From Arthrobacter gandavensis (GTDB lineage: Bacteria > Actinomycetota > Actinomycetes > Actinomycetales > Micrococcaceae), in assembly GCF_015355785.1 (NCBI RefSeq), contig NZ_JADKYW010000006.1:516936-580935 (forward strand): a stretch of DNA of 64,000 nucleotides. The letters run 5' to 3'. Under the pieces are notes generated by a model. That model searched no databases. It was not told where the DNA came from and saw nothing but the letters and a program-made list of their open reading frames with translations. The number at the start of each line of letters is the position of its first letter. The first letter of the stretch is position 1. Positions 18,380 to 29,290 of this stretch are shown here, in pieces. Made by a program: the position numbers and the translations under genes.

Positions 18380-19639
18380 TCAGGAGGTGGGGTGCAGGCA
18401 GCCGGCCAGTTCTCCGGCGATCCGCTGGATCAGGTGCCGGGCAACCTCGGCCTTGCTCCCGGTGAGGGCAGGCGGTTCGGTGCCGGGATCATCCTGCGGG
18501 GAGAGAATGCGAACTTCGGTGCTGTCCTGACCGAATACCAGAGACCGGCCCACCTGGTTCAGGACCAGCAAGTCGCAGCCCTTGCGGATGAGCTTCCGGC
18601 GGCCGTACTCGAGCACCGATCCGCTGCCGTCGCCGGTCTCCGCGGCGAAACCGACAATCAGGGACGGCCCGGAGCCGGATGCGGAACGGTTCTGCACCGT
18701 TTCGGCCAGGATGTCCGGGTTGCGCACCAGCGTGATCACCGGGTCCGCGCCGTCGTCGCGCTTCTTGATTTTGGTGTCCGCGTTTTCGCCCGGCCTGAAG
18801 TCCGCCACGGCGGCGGACATGACCAGCACATCCGTTGAATTCACGGCATCGTGGACCGCATCGCGCAGTTCCAGGGCGGTTTCAACCTGTACCAGTTCCA
18901 CGCCCTCCGGGACGGGAACCTCAAGGTGGGCTGCTATGAACCGTACCTGCGCCCCTTCGGCGACGGCAGCGGCCGCAATGGCTGCGCCCTGCTTGCCGGA
19001 AGACCGGTTGCCGAGGAAACGTACGGGGTCCAGTGGTTCCCGGGTGCCTCCCGCGGTAACCGTTACCCGGCGTCCGGCCAGCAGGCCTGGCGCCGGTGCG
19101 GAACCGGCTGCAGCTTCTCCGGCCGCAGCCAGGGCTGCCGCAAAGATATCTTCCGGCTCCGGGAGACGCCCCGGGCCGGAGTCCTTGCCGGTCAGGCGGC
19201 CGGATGCCGGATCCATGACGACGGCGCCGCGGGAACGCAAGGTGGCTACGTTGGCCTGTGTGGCGGGGTGGTTCCACATTTCCGTGTGCATGGCCGGAGC
19301 GAAGAACACCGGTCCGCGTGCCATCAGCAGCGTGTTCGTGAGCAGGTCCGAGGCGAGACCGGCCGCGGCCCTGGCAAGCAGGTCCGCGGTGGCCGGCGCC
19401 ACCACGATCAGGTCTGCCTCATGGCCGAGCCGCACATGGTTGACGGTGTCCACGGCGTCGAACACCGTAGTGCTGACCGGGTGTCCCGAGAGAGCTTCCC
19501 AGGTGGCTATGCCCACAAAGCGGGTGGATGCCTCGGTGGGCACCACGTGGACGCTGTGGCCGGCTTCGGTGAACAGGCGCAGCAGCAAAGCTGCCTTATA
19601 GGCGGCAATACCGCCGCCCACCCCCAGGACAATGCGCAC
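18380..19639 (-). CDS. coaBC: bifunctional phosphopantothenoylcysteine decarboxylase / phosphopantothenate-cysteine ligase
   Basis: A 419-residue fusion acting in coenzyme A synthesis. The N-terminal CoaC flavoprotein half starts VLGVGGGIAAYKA, has the active-site His in VNHVRLGHEADL and the substrate clamp PAMHTEMWNHPAT. The C-terminal CoaB half starts RRVTVTAGGTREPLDPVRFLGN and has SAAVADFRP and the lysine-rich KIKK loop. It is cotranscribed with gmk, rpoZ and metK, an arrangement common in actinobacteria. Confidence 0.96.
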   Translation of the reverse strand: MRIVLGVGGGIAAYKAALLLRLFTEAGHSVHVVPTEASTRFVGIATWEALSGHPVSTTVFDAVDTVNHVRLGHEADLIVVAPATADLLARAAAGLASDLLTNTLLMARGPVFFAPAMHTEMWNHPATQANVATLRSRGAVVMDPASGRLTGKDSGPGRLPEPEDIFAAALAAAGEAAAGSAPAPGLLAGRRVTVTAGGTREPLDPVRFLGNRSSGKQGAAIAAAAVAEGAQVRFIAAHLEVPVPEGVELVQVETALELRDAVHDAVNSTDVLVMSAAVADFRPGENADTKIKKRDDGADPVITLVRNPDILAETVQNRSASGSGPSLIVGFAAETGDGSGSVLEYGRRKLIRKGCDLLVLNQVGRSLVFGQDSTEVRILSPQDDPGTEPPALTGSKAEVARHLIQRIAGELAGCLHPTS

Positions 19640-19672
19640 GCCTGTCCTACCTCCTAGCCGTGGATGAGTGCC

Positions 19673-19933
19673 TTACTCGGCGGTTTCGTTGGCGCGGACT
19701 ACCAGCATGCCGTCATTGATCTCGCGCAGGGCGATGGACAGCGGCTTTTCGTTGAGCTTGGTTTCCACCAGCGGGCCAACGTACTCGAACAGGCCTTCGT
19801 GCAGCTGGGAGTAGTAGGCGTTGATCTGCCGGGCACGCTTGGCACCGTAGATGACCAGGGCGTACTTGGAATCAGCGGCCGTCAGCAGGTCGTCGATCGG
19901 CGGGTTGATGATGCCTTCAGGCTGGGTAGACAA
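19673..19933 (-). CDS. rpoZ: RNA polymerase omega subunit
   Basis: An 86-residue protein with the omega signature: [27 protein letters not shown] and the C-terminal [10 protein letters not shown]. Omega helps the beta-prime subunit fold and assemble. It lies between gmk (39 bases upstream) and coaBC (33 bases downstream), the conserved actinobacterial position. Confidence 0.96.
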   Translation of the reverse strand: MSTQPEGIINPPIDDLLTAADSKYALVIYGAKRARQINAYYSQLHEGLFEYVGPLVETKLNEKPLSIALREINDGMLVVRANETAE

Positions 19934-19972
19934 AAGATCTCCAAAGTTTTCGTGCGGATCAAGAACAGCAGC

Positions 19973-20542
19973 TCAGCGTTGGCGAGGGCTGATCCCCATG
20001 AGTGAAACGAGCTCTGCTGCAGCCCGCTGAACGTCATCATTGATGACAGTGTGATCGAACTCGGGCTCGGCAGCAAGTTCCAGTTTAGCGGTTTCCAGCC
20101 GCTGCTGCTGCTCCTCGGGTGTTTCGGTGCCGCGCCCCACCAGGCGGCGGACCATTTCGTCCCACGACGGCGGTGCCAGGAAGACGAAATTCGCCTCCGG
20201 CATCGACTCCTTGACCTGGCGCGCACCCTGCAGGTCAATCTCCAGCAGGACCGAGCGGCCGTCAGCCATTGCAGCTTCCACGGTGCGGCGCAGCGTGCCG
20301 TAGCGGTTGCGTCCGTGCACCACGGCCCACTCCAGCATCTGGCCTTCGGAGACCAGGTCGTCGAATTCGTCCGACGTCACGAAGAAGTAGTGCACGCCGT
20401 TTTCCTCACCCGGGCGGGGGGCGCGGGTGGTAGCGGACACCGAGAGCCACACCTCGGGATAGTTATCCCGGATGTAAGTGGACACCGTGCCTTTGCCAAC
20501 GGCGGTGGGACCTGCCAGAACTGTCAGCCGCGGTTGCGACAC
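19973..20542 (-). CDS. gmk: guanylate kinase
   Basis: A 189-residue kinase converting GMP to GDP with ATP. The P-loop is GPTAVGKGT at residues 12-20; the GMP-binding region is [20 protein letters not shown], and RNRYGT and [12 protein letters not shown] follow. Upstream is mihF and downstream rpoZ on the same strand. Confidence 0.96.
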   Translation of the reverse strand: MSQPRLTVLAGPTAVGKGTVSTYIRDNYPEVWLSVSATTRAPRPGEENGVHYFFVTSDEFDDLVSEGQMLEWAVVHGRNRYGTLRRTVEAAMADGRSVLLEIDLQGARQVKESMPEANFVFLAPPSWDEMVRRLVGRGTETPEEQQQRLETAKLELAAEPEFDHTVINDDVQRAAAELVSLMGISPRQR

Positions 20543-20606
20543 GTAGACCTCACTTGTTTAGGGAACAGGTCCGACGGCGCCGCAGCCGCCTTGCGCGGCA
20601 GCCGGC

Positions 20607-20924
20607 TTAGTCGGACTCCAGTAATTCGATCAGCGCCTTGCGCTGGTGGACACCAAGACCCCTCACCCGGCGGGTGGGGGCGATGCCCACGGTAGCCATT
20701 ATTCCAGCTGCGCGGCGTTCCCCCACACCAGGCAGTGCGCGCAGCAGGTCCACGACCTTTAGCCGGCCCACTGCCTCCTCCGAAGCGCGGGAGACGATGA
20801 CCTCTTCAATCGAGAGTTCACCTGTCTTTATCTTGGACTTGATCTCGGCCCGCACCGTGCGGGCGGCGGTGGCCTTTTCCCGCGCCCTGGTGCGCTCGGC
20901 TTCAGTCAGTGGTTTGAGGTTCAA
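20607..20924 (-). CDS. mihF: actinobacterial integration host factor (mIHF)
   Basis: A nucleoid-associated DNA-binding protein of 105 residues from the TTG at 20924, the usual length of mIHF. The GELSIEEVI segment, a helix-two-turn-helix core with LLRALPGVGERRA and the GLGVHQRKALIELL end are characteristic. It bends DNA and supports phage integration and nucleoid order in actinobacteria. The frame stays open to another TTG at 20960 without a ribosome site, whereas the TTG chosen has GGGAGA six bases before it. It sits in its conserved place between pyrF and gmk. Confidence 0.92.
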   Translation of the reverse strand: MNLKPLTEAERTRAREKATAARTVRAEIKSKIKTGELSIEEVIVSRASEEAVGRLKVVDLLRALPGVGERRAAGIMATVGIAPTRRVRGLGVHQRKALIELLESD

Positions 20925-21034
20925 TTGGCTCTCCCGGGCGAAGACTGACCGCCCCGTCAAACTGGTTGTGACCGGCGGCTTTGCGGTTTCTTGGGCTAGG
21001 GTCCGAACCTATCCGCACTGTGCGGTCAATGCAA

Positions 21035-21067
21035 TGGAAACCGGTACGTAAGCCGTACCGGTTTCCA
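21035..21067 (-). terminator. perfect 14-bp stem-loop directly after pyrF
   Basis: Arms 21035-21048 and 21054-21067 are perfectly complementary (TGGAAACCGGTACG and its complement) with a 5-base loop, starting one base after the pyrF stop. There is no T run, so it may end the pyr transcript by another route or protect a 3' end. Confidence 0.6.
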
Positions 21068-21931
21068 CTATGGCTGTGGGAGGCTGTCCAGTGTACGGAC
21101 GGCGGCTTCCCGCAGTGCCGCACGGTCCGGACCTGCTTTGAGGATGTCCCGGCTGGAGGTAGCGAGTACGTTCGCGTACGCAGCGCCGAAAGTTCTGCGC
21201 AGGTCCTCCCCCGTGGCGCCCTGCGCGCCAAGCCCGGGAGCCAGGATGGGCGCGTTGGCTGCCGCCAGGTCAATGTCCAGGTCCGCCAGGGCAGAGCCGA
21301 CGGTTGCCCCGATAACCAGCCCGGTGGAACCGAGGGTGCCGGCATCAGCATTCTCCGCAGCGGCCGCGTCCACAATCCGCGCTGCCACGGACCGGTCCGC
21401 ACCGACATGCTGTACGGAGGCGCCCTCCGGGTTGGAAGTCAGCCCAAGCACGAACACTCCCCTGCCGGTGGCATACGCCAGGTCCAGGGCAGGACGCAGT
21501 GATTCGTAACCGAGGTATGGACTCAGGGTCACCGAGTCCGCCGCCAGCGGCGAACCGTCCCGCAGCCAGGCATCGGCGTAAGCGGCCATGGTGGAACCGA
21601 TATCCCCGCGCTTGGCGTCGGCGACGGAGAGCACACCCGTCTCCTTGCACGCGACCAGCAGGCGCTCCAGCACGGCGATCCCGGCGGCGCCCTGGCGTTC
21701 GAAGAGCGCTACCTGCGGCTTGACGGCAGCAGCCTGCTCCCCCACCGCCTCCAGTACGGTGAGTGAGAAGCGTTCCAGCCCCGCGGCGTCGTCGTTCAAT
21801 CCCCAGGCGGCCAGCAGGCCGGGATGGGGATCGATGCCGACGCACAGCGGGCCGCGCGTGTCCATCGCTGCCCGCAGGCGCGCGCCAAACGGCGCGCGCC
21901 TGCGGGCAGCGTCAGTGCCGCGCTCAGGCAA
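21068..21931 (-). CDS. pyrF: orotidine 5'-phosphate decarboxylase (type 2)
   Basis: A 287-residue enzyme that decarboxylates OMP to UMP, the last step of de novo pyrimidine synthesis. The active site [18 protein letters not shown] contains the D-K-x-x-D arrangement; [11 protein letters not shown] near the N-terminus and [11 protein letters not shown] near the phosphate site fit the longer PyrF2 group found in mycobacteria. Its start overlaps the carB stop by eight bases, so it is coupled to carB. Confidence 0.96.
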   Translation of the reverse strand: MPERGTDAARRRAPFGARLRAAMDTRGPLCVGIDPHPGLLAAWGLNDDAAGLERFSLTVLEAVGEQAAAVKPQVALFERQGAAGIAVLERLLVACKETGVLSVADAKRGDIGSTMAAYADAWLRDGSPLAADSVTLSPYLGYESLRPALDLAYATGRGVFVLGLTSNPEGASVQHVGADRSVAARIVDAAAAENADAGTLGSTGLVIGATVGSALADLDIDLAAANAPILAPGLGAQGATGEDLRRTFGAAYANVLATSSRDILKAGPDRAALREAAVRTLDSLPQP

Positions 21932-24900
21932 CGCTGGATGCCTGAAGCTTGGCGGCGTACTCCTGGAGCGAGCAGACGTCCCATTCGTAGGAGCGCATCG
22001 CCTCGATGGCCTGCACCGCAGCGGTGAACTCTGACACGGTAGTGATGACCGGGCAGCCGATCGAGGTCGCTGCGGCGCGGATCTCGTAGCCGTCGCCGCG
22101 GGCCTGGCCGCCGGAGGGCGTGTTGATCACCATGTTGATGTCTCCCGCGGTGATCAGGTCCACCACGGTGCCTTCGCCGTCGGGGCCGGTGCCTTCGGCG
22201 ACCTTGCGGACGGTGGTGGCCTGGATCCCGTTGCGGCGCAGGACGTCTGCGGTGCCGCCGGTGGAGAGAATTTCAAAACCGAGGTCGCTCATGAGCTTCA
22301 CCGGCATGATGATCGAGCGCTTGTCCCGGTTGGCGACGGAGACGAAGATCTTCCCGGCCGTGGGCAGCGCCGAGTTGGCTGCGGCCTGCGACTTGGCGAA
22401 GGCGGTGTCGAAGTACTTGTCGATGCCCATGACTTCGCCGGTGGAACGCATTTCCGGGCCGAGCAGTGAATCCACCACGGTGCCTTCCGGGGTGCGGAAG
22501 CGGCTGAAGGGCAGCACGGCTTCCTTCACGGCTACCGGGGCGTCCAGCGGGAGCGCCGAGCCGTCGCCGGTTGCCTTGAGCTTCCCGGCGGCGCGGAGTT
22601 CCGCGATGGTGGTGCCGGTGCCGATCAGTGCCGCGGCCTTGGCCAGCTGGACGCCGGTGGCCTTGGAGACGAAGGGCACGGTGCGGGAGGCACGCGGGTT
22701 GGCTTCGATCACGTAGAGCACATCCGATGCCAGGGCGAACTGGATGTTGATCAGGCCGCGCACGCCCACGCCGGAAGCGATGGCGCGGGTAGCCTCGACC
22801 ACGCGGCCAATGACGTCGGTGCCCAGCGTGATGGGAGGCAGCACGCAGGCCGAGTCGCCGGAGTGGATGCCGGCTTCCTCGATGTGCTCCATGATGCCGC
22901 CCACGTACAGGTCGGTGCCGTCGAAGAGCGCGTCGACGTCGATTTCGATGGCGTCCTCCAGGAACCGGTCCACCAGGACCGGGTGGTCCGGGGTGATTTC
23001 CGTGGCGTTGGCGATGTAGCGGGAGAGGTTGGCCTCGTCGTAGACGATTTCCATGCCGCGGCCGCCCAGCACGTAGGACGGGCGGACCAGGACCGGGTAG
23101 CCGATCTCGTCAGCGATCTTCTTGGCATCCTCGAAGGACACGGCGGTGCCGTTCTTGGGGGCGACCAGGCCGCCCTCGTCCAGCACGCGCTGGAAGGCGC
23201 CGCGGTGCTCTGCCAGGTCGATTGCCTCGGGCGAGGTGCCCAGGATCGGAATGCCGGCGTCGGCCAGTTCCTGTGCCAGCTTCAGCGGGGTCTGGCCGCC
23301 GAGCTGGACGAAAACGCCCAGCACGCCGCCGGTGCGCTGTTCGGCGTGGATGACTTCCAGCACGTCTTCGAGCGTGAGCGGCTCGAAGTACAGGCGGTCG
23401 GAGATGTCGTAGTCCGTGGACACGGTCTCCGGGTTGCAGTTGATCATCACGGTCTCGTGCCCGGCTTCGCGCAGCGCCATCGTGGCGTGGACGCAGGAGT
23501 AGTCGAACTCAATACCCTGGCCAATGCGGTTCGGGCCGGAGCCGAGGATGATCACCGACGGCTTGGCGTGCTGCGCCACCTCGTCTTCCTCGTCGTAGGA
23601 GGAGTAGTGGTACGGGGTGTACGCGGCGAATTCTGCGGCGCAGGTGTCCACCGTCTTGTAGACGGGGCGGATGCCCAGGACGTGCCGCACGCCGCGGACC
23701 ACTGCTTCGGGCTGGTTGGTGAGCCGGCCGATCTGCGCGTCGGAGAAGCCGTGGCGCTTGGCCAGGCGCAGCACGTCCTCGGTGATCTGTGCGGCCGCAC
23801 GGATTTCTCCGGCAACCTCGTTGATCAGTTCAAGCTGGTCCAGGTACCACGGATCTATTCCGGTGGCCTCGAAGAGCTGCTCGTTGGTAGCACCGCCCAG
23901 CAGTGCCTGCTGGACCTGAGCCAGGCGGCCCGTGGTGGGGCGCTTGGCTGCCTCGATGAGTGCCGGTACATCGGCGGGATCCACCGGGTCGAAGCTGAGC
24001 TGGGAGCCCTTCTGTTCCAGGGAACGCAGGGCCTTCTGCAGCGCTTCGGTGAAGTTGCGGCCAATGGCCATGGCCTCGCCGACGGACTTCATGGTGGTGG
24101 TCAGGGTGGGGTCTGCTGCCGGGAACTTCTCGAAGGCGAAGCGGGGAACCTTCACTACCACGTAGTCCAGGGTCGGCTCGAAGGACGCCGGGGTCTTCTT
24201 GGTGATGTCGTTCGGAATCTCGTCCAGCGTGTAGCCCAGGGAGAGCTTGGTGGCGATCTTGGCGATCGCGAACCCGGTGGCCTTGGAGGCCAGCGCCGAG
24301 GAACGGGAGACGCGCGGGTTCATTTCAATGACGACGACGCGGCCGGTGTCCGGTTCGATGGCGAACTGGATGTTGCAGCCGCCGGTGTCAACGCCTACCT
24401 CGCGGATGACGGCGATCGCGATGTCCCGCAGCTTCTGGTACTCGCGGTCGGTCAGGGTCATGGCCGGGGCCACGGTGATGGAGTCGCCGGTGTGCACGCC
24501 TACGGGATCGAAGTTCTCGATGGAGCAGACGACAACCACGTTGTCGTTCTTGTCCCGCATCATTTCGAGTTCGTATTCCTTCCACCCAAGGATGCTTTCC
24601 TCGAGCAGCACCTCGGAGGTGGGGCTGTACTGGATGCCGGCGCCGGCGATGCGGCGCAGGTCCTCGGCGTTGTAGGCCAGGCCGGAACCCAGCCCGCCCA
24701 TGGTGAAGGACGGGCGGACCACCATCGGGTAGCCGAGCTCCTCGGCCGCGGCGAAGGCCTCATCCATGCTGTGCACAATGATCGACTTCGCGGACTCGGC
24801 GCCGCAGCGCTCGACGACGCCCTTGAACTTCTCGCGGTCTTCGCCGAGCTCAATGGCTTCGATGTTGGCGCCGATCAGCTCGACGTTGTACTTCTCCAGA

Positions 24901-25220
24901 ACACCATTCTTGTCCAGGGCGATCGCCGTGTTCAGCGCGGTCTGGCCGCCCAGGGTCGGCAGCACGGCGTCGGGGCGTTCCTTGGCGATGATCTTCTCGA
25001 CCACCTCCGGCGTGATCGGCTCGACGTACGTGGCGTCGGCGAACTCCGGGTCGGTCATGATCGTTGCCGGGTTGGAGTTGACCAGGATGACCCGGAGGCC
25101 TTCCTCCTTGAGCACGCGCAGTGCCTGCGTGCCCGAGTAGTCGAATTCGGCGGCCTGGCCAATGACGATCGGGCCGGAGCCGATCACCAGGACGGACTTG
25201 AGATCGGTTCTGCGGGGCAT
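21924..25220 (-). CDS. carB: carbamoyl-phosphate synthase large subunit
   Basis: A 1,098-residue protein with the expected duplicated ATP-grasp architecture: first half starts [21 protein letters not shown], second half [20 protein letters not shown] near residue 565, and a C-terminal methylglyoxal-synthase-like allosteric domain ([15 protein letters not shown]). With CarA it makes carbamoyl phosphate from glutamine, bicarbonate and two ATP for pyrimidines and arginine. Its start overlaps the carA stop by one base. Confidence 0.98.
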   Translation of the reverse strand: MPRRTDLKSVLVIGSGPIVIGQAAEFDYSGTQALRVLKEEGLRVILVNSNPATIMTDPEFADATYVEPITPEVVEKIIAKERPDAVLPTLGGQTALNTAIALDKNGVLEKYNVELIGANIEAIELGEDREKFKGVVERCGAESAKSIIVHSMDEAFAAAEELGYPMVVRPSFTMGGLGSGLAYNAEDLRRIAGAGIQYSPTSEVLLEESILGWKEYELEMMRDKNDNVVVVCSIENFDPVGVHTGDSITVAPAMTLTDREYQKLRDIAIAVIREVGVDTGGCNIQFAIEPDTGRVVVIEMNPRVSRSSALASKATGFAIAKIATKLSLGYTLDEIPNDITKKTPASFEPTLDYVVVKVPRFAFEKFPAADPTLTTTMKSVGEAMAIGRNFTEALQKALRSLEQKGSQLSFDPVDPADVPALIEAAKRPTTGRLAQVQQALLGGATNEQLFEATGIDPWYLDQLELINEVAGEIRAAAQITEDVLRLAKRHGFSDAQIGRLTNQPEAVVRGVRHVLGIRPVYKTVDTCAAEFAAYTPYHYSSYDEEDEVAQHAKPSVIILGSGPNRIGQGIEFDYSCVHATMALREAGHETVMINCNPETVSTDYDISDRLYFEPLTLEDVLEVIHAEQRTGGVLGVFVQLGGQTPLKLAQELADAGIPILGTSPEAIDLAEHRGAFQRVLDEGGLVAPKNGTAVSFEDAKKIADEIGYPVLVRPSYVLGGRGMEIVYDEANLSRYIANATEITPDHPVLVDRFLEDAIEIDVDALFDGTDLYVGGIMEHIEEAGIHSGDSACVLPPITLGTDVIGRVVEATRAIASGVGVRGLINIQFALASDVLYVIEANPRASRTVPFVSKATGVQLAKAAALIGTGTTIAELRAAGKLKATGDGSALPLDAPVAVKEAVLPFSRFRTPEGTVVDSLLGPEMRSTGEVMGIDKYFDTAFAKSQAAANSALPTAGKIFVSVANRDKRSIIMPVKLMSDLGFEILSTGGTADVLRRNGIQATTVRKVAEGTGPDGEGTVVDLITAGDINMVINTPSGGQARGDGYEIRAAATSIGCPVITTVSEFTAAVQAIEAMRSYEWDVCSLQEYAAKLQASSVA

Positions 25221-26398
25221 TAGCGGGATTCCTTGTTCTTGCTGGAGGCCATCAGGTCGACGAAGCGGTCGAAGAGGTAGGCGGAGTCGTGCGGGCCGGC
25301 GGCGGCTTCGGGGTGGTACTGGACGGAGAATGCGGGGATGTCCAGGCAGGCGAGGCCTTCCACCACGTTGTCGTTGAGGCTGATGTGGCTCACTTCAACC
25401 TTGCCGAAGCGCGATTCGGGGGCGGTGACGGGACCGTCCAGCGGTGCGTCGACGGCGAACCCGTGGTTCTGGGAGGTGATTTCAACCTTGCCGGTGCGGC
25501 GGTCCAGGACGGGCTGGTTGATGCCGCGGTGGCCGTAGGGCAGCTTGTAGGTGCCGAAGCCCAGGGCCCGGCCCAGGATCTGGTTGCCGAAGCAGATGCC
25601 GAAGAACGGGGTTCCGGTGTCCAGCACGCCGCGCAGCAGCTCGACCTGGTTATCGGCCGTGGCGGGGTCGCCGGGACCGTTCGACATAAAGACGCCGTCC
25701 GGGTTCAGGGCACGCACGTCTTCGAGGGTGGCGGAAGCCGGCAGCACGTGCACGCGGACGCCGCGTTCAGCGAAGCGCACCGGGGTCATGGACTTGATGC
25801 CCAGGTCCAGGGCGGCCACGGTGAAGAGCGGTTCGCCGTCCCAGCCGTGGGTCGAGGGCTCGACGACGTAGCTGGCCTCGATGCTTACTTCCTCGGCGAG
25901 GCGGGAGCCGGCCATGGATTCCTGGGCGCGCACTTCGGCGAGCAGTTCGGCGTCGCTGCGCAGCGCGGCTTCGCCGGAGAAGATGCCGGCCTTCATGGCG
26001 CCGCGCTCACGCAGGTGGCGGGTGATGGCGCGGGTGTCGACGCCGGAGATGCCGACCACGTCCTGGGCTGCGAGGTCCTCGTCGAGGGTGCGCTCGGAGC
26101 GCCAGCTGGAGGGCCTGCGGGCCGCGTCGCGGACGATGTAGCCGGCCACCCAGATGCGGCGGGACTCGGCGTCGTCGGCGTTCACGCCGGTGTTGCCAAT
26201 GTGCGGGGCGGTCTGGACAACCAGCTGGCGGGCGTAGGAGGGGTCCGTGATGGTCTCCTGGTATCCGGTCATGCCGGTGGCGAAGACTGCCTCGCCCAGG
26301 GCGGTGCCGGCGGCTCCGTAGCTGCGCCCGCGGAAGCTGCGGCCGTCCTCCAGCATGAGGACAGCTGTTCTCGGGGCGGGGGTTTGGTTCACTGTCAC
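25220..26398 (-). CDS. carA: carbamoyl-phosphate synthase small subunit (glutamine amidotransferase)
   Basis: A 392-residue subunit that hydrolyses glutamine and passes ammonia to CarB. The N-terminal CPSase domain ([30 protein letters not shown]) is followed by a class I amidotransferase domain with the nucleophile Cys in [12 protein letters not shown] and the catalytic His in [13 protein letters not shown]. It follows the PH-like gene with a four-base overlap and is coupled to carB. Confidence 0.97.
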   Translation of the reverse strand: MTVNQTPAPRTAVLMLEDGRSFRGRSYGAAGTALGEAVFATGMTGYQETITDPSYARQLVVQTAPHIGNTGVNADDAESRRIWVAGYIVRDAARRPSSWRSERTLDEDLAAQDVVGISGVDTRAITRHLRERGAMKAGIFSGEAALRSDAELLAEVRAQESMAGSRLAEEVSIEASYVVEPSTHGWDGEPLFTVAALDLGIKSMTPVRFAERGVRVHVLPASATLEDVRALNPDGVFMSNGPGDPATADNQVELLRGVLDTGTPFFGICFGNQILGRALGFGTYKLPYGHRGINQPVLDRRTGKVEITSQNHGFAVDAPLDGPVTAPESRFGKVEVSHISLNDNVVEGLACLDIPAFSVQYHPEAAAGPHDSAYLFDRFVDLMASSKNKESR

Positions 26399-26910
26399 AG
26401 TTGTTCCTCGCTAGATGTTGCTGATTCCGGGCCCAGCGCCTTGATCGCCGAAACCAGGGGGTTCTTATGGTCGGCCGCACGGGTGCGGAACCCGGTGTCG
26501 ACCCGCTTGGGTCCGAGCTGCCAGGTCACCATGACCAGGCCTTCCTTCTCCACGAATTTTCCTGCCATCCCGCGCTCCAGGCGCACATCGCGCAGGTCTT
26601 CCCGCGGGATCCAGACGTCCGGTGCGCCCTTGCGTGCGAACAGCAGGCCTTCGTTGAAGACGGCTGCGGTGGCCACCGATTTGACGCCCATGCCGTAGAC
26701 CGCCACACGGTCCAGCCAGTCGCCCGCCGTGGTGGTGGCGACGTATTGTCCGTCAACCTCGAACCGGGGCAGCTCCAGGTCTTCCGGCAGCGGCCGGGGC
26801 CTGGGAATGTCCCCCTGGCGCCGGCGGCGGCCGCGCCAGCCGACCGCGAACAGCGTGAGCACAATGGCCGCAGCGGCGAGGACTCCGAGGAGGAAGATCA
26901 GCCAATCCAT
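26395..26910 (-). CDS. PH-like membrane-anchored protein of the pyr operon
   Basis: A 171-residue protein with one N-terminal membrane helix ([20 protein letters not shown]), a basic GWRGRRRR stop-transfer segment, and a cytoplasmic region rich in beta strands ([29 protein letters not shown]) that resembles bacterial PH-like domains. A protein of this type lies between pyrC and carA in many actinobacteria (Rv1382 in M. tuberculosis). Its function is unknown. It overlaps pyrC by 13 bases and carA by four, so it is firmly part of the operon. Confidence 0.8.
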   Translation of the reverse strand: MDWLIFLLGVLAAAAIVLTLFAVGWRGRRRRQGDIPRPRPLPEDLELPRFEVDGQYVATTTAGDWLDRVAVYGMGVKSVATAAVFNEGLLFARKGAPDVWIPREDLRDVRLERGMAGKFVEKEGLVMVTWQLGPKRVDTGFRTRAADHKNPLVSAIKALGPESATSSEEQL

Positions 26911-28295
26911 GGTGTCTCCTCTGCTGCTGCGGCGCGGGGGCCGTTGAGTGCTCCGTCGAGGACGGTGGGATGGCCGGCGAAGAAAGCGGCACGGACCATT
27001 CCGGGCAGTTCCAGCCCCGCATAAGGACTGTTCTTGCCCATGGTTGCCATCTTATGGGGGTCCACGGTGCGCCGCGCAGCCGGGTCCACCAATATGACGT
27101 TGGCCGGTTCACCGGTTTTCAGCGGCCTTCCCTGGGTTGCCACGCGCCCAATCCGGGCGGGCGTGGCGGAAGTCACGCGGGCGAAGCCTTCCCAGTCCAT
27201 CAGGCCGGTTTCGATCATGGTGGCCTGGACCACGGACAGTGCCGTCTCGAGTCCGGTCATGCCCATGGCGGCCTGCGCCCACTCGCATTCCTTGTGCTCG
27301 CTGGGATGCGGTGCGTGGTCCGTGCCAACGATGTCGATCGTGCCGTCGGCCAGCCCGCGGCGCAGCGCCTCCACGTCGGTTTCAGTGCGCAGCGGCGGGT
27401 TCACCTTATACACGGGGTCGTAGCTGCGGACGGCTTCATCGGTGAGCAGCAGGTGGTGCGGGGTGACTTCGGCGGTTACGTTGATGCCGCGTTCCTTCGC
27501 CCAGCGGATAATCTCCACGGAGCCCGCGGTGGACACATGGCACACGTGCAGCCGGGACCCGGTGTGCTGGGCCAGCAGCACATCGCGGGCAATGATTGAT
27601 TCCTCGGCTACCGCGGGCCAGCCGGGCAGGCCCAGGACGGCGCTGACTTCACCTTCATGCATCTGGGCGCCGTCCGTCATGCGCGGTTCCTGCGCGTGCT
27701 GGGCCACCACGCCGTCGAAAGCCTTGACGTATTCAAGCGCGCGGCGCATCAGCACCGGATCATGGACGCACATGCCGTCATCGGAGAAAACCCGGACCCG
27801 GGCACGGGAGTCTGCCATGGCACCGAGTTCGGCCAGGCGCTCCCCCTTCAGGCCCACGGTGACGGCACCCACCGGGCGGACGTCCACCCAGCCGGATTTC
27901 AGGCCGAGGCTGTAAACCTGCTCCACGACGCCGGCGGTGTCCGCCACGGGGTTGGAGTTGGCCATGGCGTGGACGGCGGTGAAGCCGCCCAGGGCCGCTG
28001 CCCGGGTTCCGGTCTCAACGGTCTCGGCGTCTTCCCGGCCGGGTTCGCGGAGGTGGGTATGCAGGTCCACCATTCCGGGCAGGGCAACCAGGCCGACGGC
28101 GTCGATGGACAGCGCGCCCTCGGGCGCTTCAAGGCCCTGGCCGACGGCGGCAATGACGCCGTCCCGGATCAGCAGGTCGGCCTGTTCCCTGCCCAGCAGC
28201 GAGGCACCGCGGAGCAGGTAGGTTCCGGTGGAGGAGAGCACCGGGGAAACCGCGGGAGCGGGTTTGGCGGATGTGGCGGGGTGTGCTGTTGTCAC
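26898..28295 (-). CDS. pyrC: dihydroorotase
   Basis: A 465-residue type I dihydroorotase that interconverts carbamoyl-aspartate and dihydroorotate. Metal ligands appear in [15 protein letters not shown] and in [13 protein letters not shown]; the region VVAQHAQEP carries another His. The first 25 or so residues are a Pro/Ala-rich extension. The GTG start overlaps the pyrB stop (GTGA). Third gene of the pyr operon. Confidence 0.96.
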   Translation of the reverse strand: MTTAHPATSAKPAPAVSPVLSSTGTYLLRGASLLGREQADLLIRDGVIAAVGQGLEAPEGALSIDAVGLVALPGMVDLHTHLREPGREDAETVETGTRAAALGGFTAVHAMANSNPVADTAGVVEQVYSLGLKSGWVDVRPVGAVTVGLKGERLAELGAMADSRARVRVFSDDGMCVHDPVLMRRALEYVKAFDGVVAQHAQEPRMTDGAQMHEGEVSAVLGLPGWPAVAEESIIARDVLLAQHTGSRLHVCHVSTAGSVEIIRWAKERGINVTAEVTPHHLLLTDEAVRSYDPVYKVNPPLRTETDVEALRRGLADGTIDIVGTDHAPHPSEHKECEWAQAAMGMTGLETALSVVQATMIETGLMDWEGFARVTSATPARIGRVATQGRPLKTGEPANVILVDPAARRTVDPHKMATMGKNSPYAGLELPGMVRAAFFAGHPTVLDGALNGPRAAAAEETPWIG

Positions 28296-29290
28296 TGGGC
28301 AGATACTTCCTGTGGTGTGCGCTGGGAGCTGCTTTCGCCGGAGAGCAGCAGGTAGAGGGCGGCCATGCGGACGGAGACACCGTTGCTGACCTGTGCCAGG
28401 ACGGTGGAGCGCGGCGAGTCGGCGGCCCGGGATGAGATTTCAAGGCCGCGGTTCATCGGTCCGGGGTGCAGCAGGATGGTGTTGTCCATGCCAAGCGTGT
28501 CCAAGCGGTCCAGCCGGACGTCGTCGAATCCGTAGCGGCGGGAGTATTCCCGCACCGTGGGGAAAAACGCGGAGTGCATGCGTTCCGCCTGGACGCGGAG
28601 CATCATGACGGCGTCCGGTTTGGTTTCAAGCGTCTCGTCGAGCGAGTAGCTGACCTTGCAGGGCCAGGATTCGACGCCGAAGGGCAGCAGCGTGGGCGGG
28701 GCCACGAGGGTGACCTCAGCACCGAGGGTCTTCAGCAGCCAGAGGTCGGAGCGGGCTACGCGGGAGTGCAGGATGTCTCCCACGATTGCCACGTGCATGC
28801 CTGTGAGGTCAGTCCCGGCGGAGGGAACTCCGTGCAGCTGCGCCCAGTGCCGGCGCATGGTGAACGCGTCCAGCAGGGCCTGGGTGGGATGTTCGTGGGT
28901 GCCGTCGCCGGCGTTCAGGACGGCGGCGTCGATCCAGCCCGAGTTGGCCAGCCGGGCGGGGGCGCCGGAGGCCCCGTGGCGGATCACCACGGCGTCCGCA
29001 CCGATGGCTGCCAGGGTTTGGGCGGTGTCCTTCAGCGACTCGCCCTTGGAGACCGATGATCCCTTGGCGGAGAAGTTGATGACGTCCGCGGAGAGCCGCT
29101 TGGCGGCTGCTTCGAAGGAGATGCGGGTGCGGGTTGAGTCCTCGAAGAAGAGATTGACCACCGTCCGGCCGCGGAGGGCGGGGAGCTTCTTGACTTCCCG
29201 CTCCCCTACTGCGGCCATGGCCTCCGCAGTGTCCAGGATGGAGATGGCGTCCTGATGGGAGAGGTCCAGGGTGGAGAGCAGGTGTTTCAT
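28292..29290 (-). CDS. pyrB: aspartate carbamoyltransferase catalytic subunit
   Basis: A 332-residue enzyme that condenses carbamoyl phosphate with aspartate, the first committed step of pyrimidine synthesis. The carbamoyl-phosphate site is [25 protein letters not shown] follows and the aspartate loop contains [11 protein letters not shown]. No regulatory pyrI is nearby, as is usual in actinobacteria. The start overlaps pyrR by four bases. Confidence 0.97.
   Translation of the reverse strand: MKHLLSTLDLSHQDAISILDTAEAMAAVGEREVKKLPALRGRTVVNLFFEDSTRTRISFEAAAKRLSADVINFSAKGSSVSKGESLKDTAQTLAAIGADAVVIRHGASGAPARLANSGWIDAAVLNAGDGTHEHPTQALLDAFTMRRHWAQLHGVPSAGTDLTGMHVAIVGDILHSRVARSDLWLLKTLGAEVTLVAPPTLLPFGVESWPCKVSYSLDETLETKPDAVMMLRVQAERMHSAFFPTVREYSRRYGFDDVRLDRLDTLGMDNTILLHPGPMNRGLEISSRAADSPRSTVLAQVSNGVSVRMAALYLLLSGESSSQRTPQEVSAQ

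Noticed and set aside
22863-25223. 786-codon plus-strand frame opposite carB
   Set aside because: Shadow frame; carB is unquestionable and the antisense translation is low-complexity Gly/Val/Asp.
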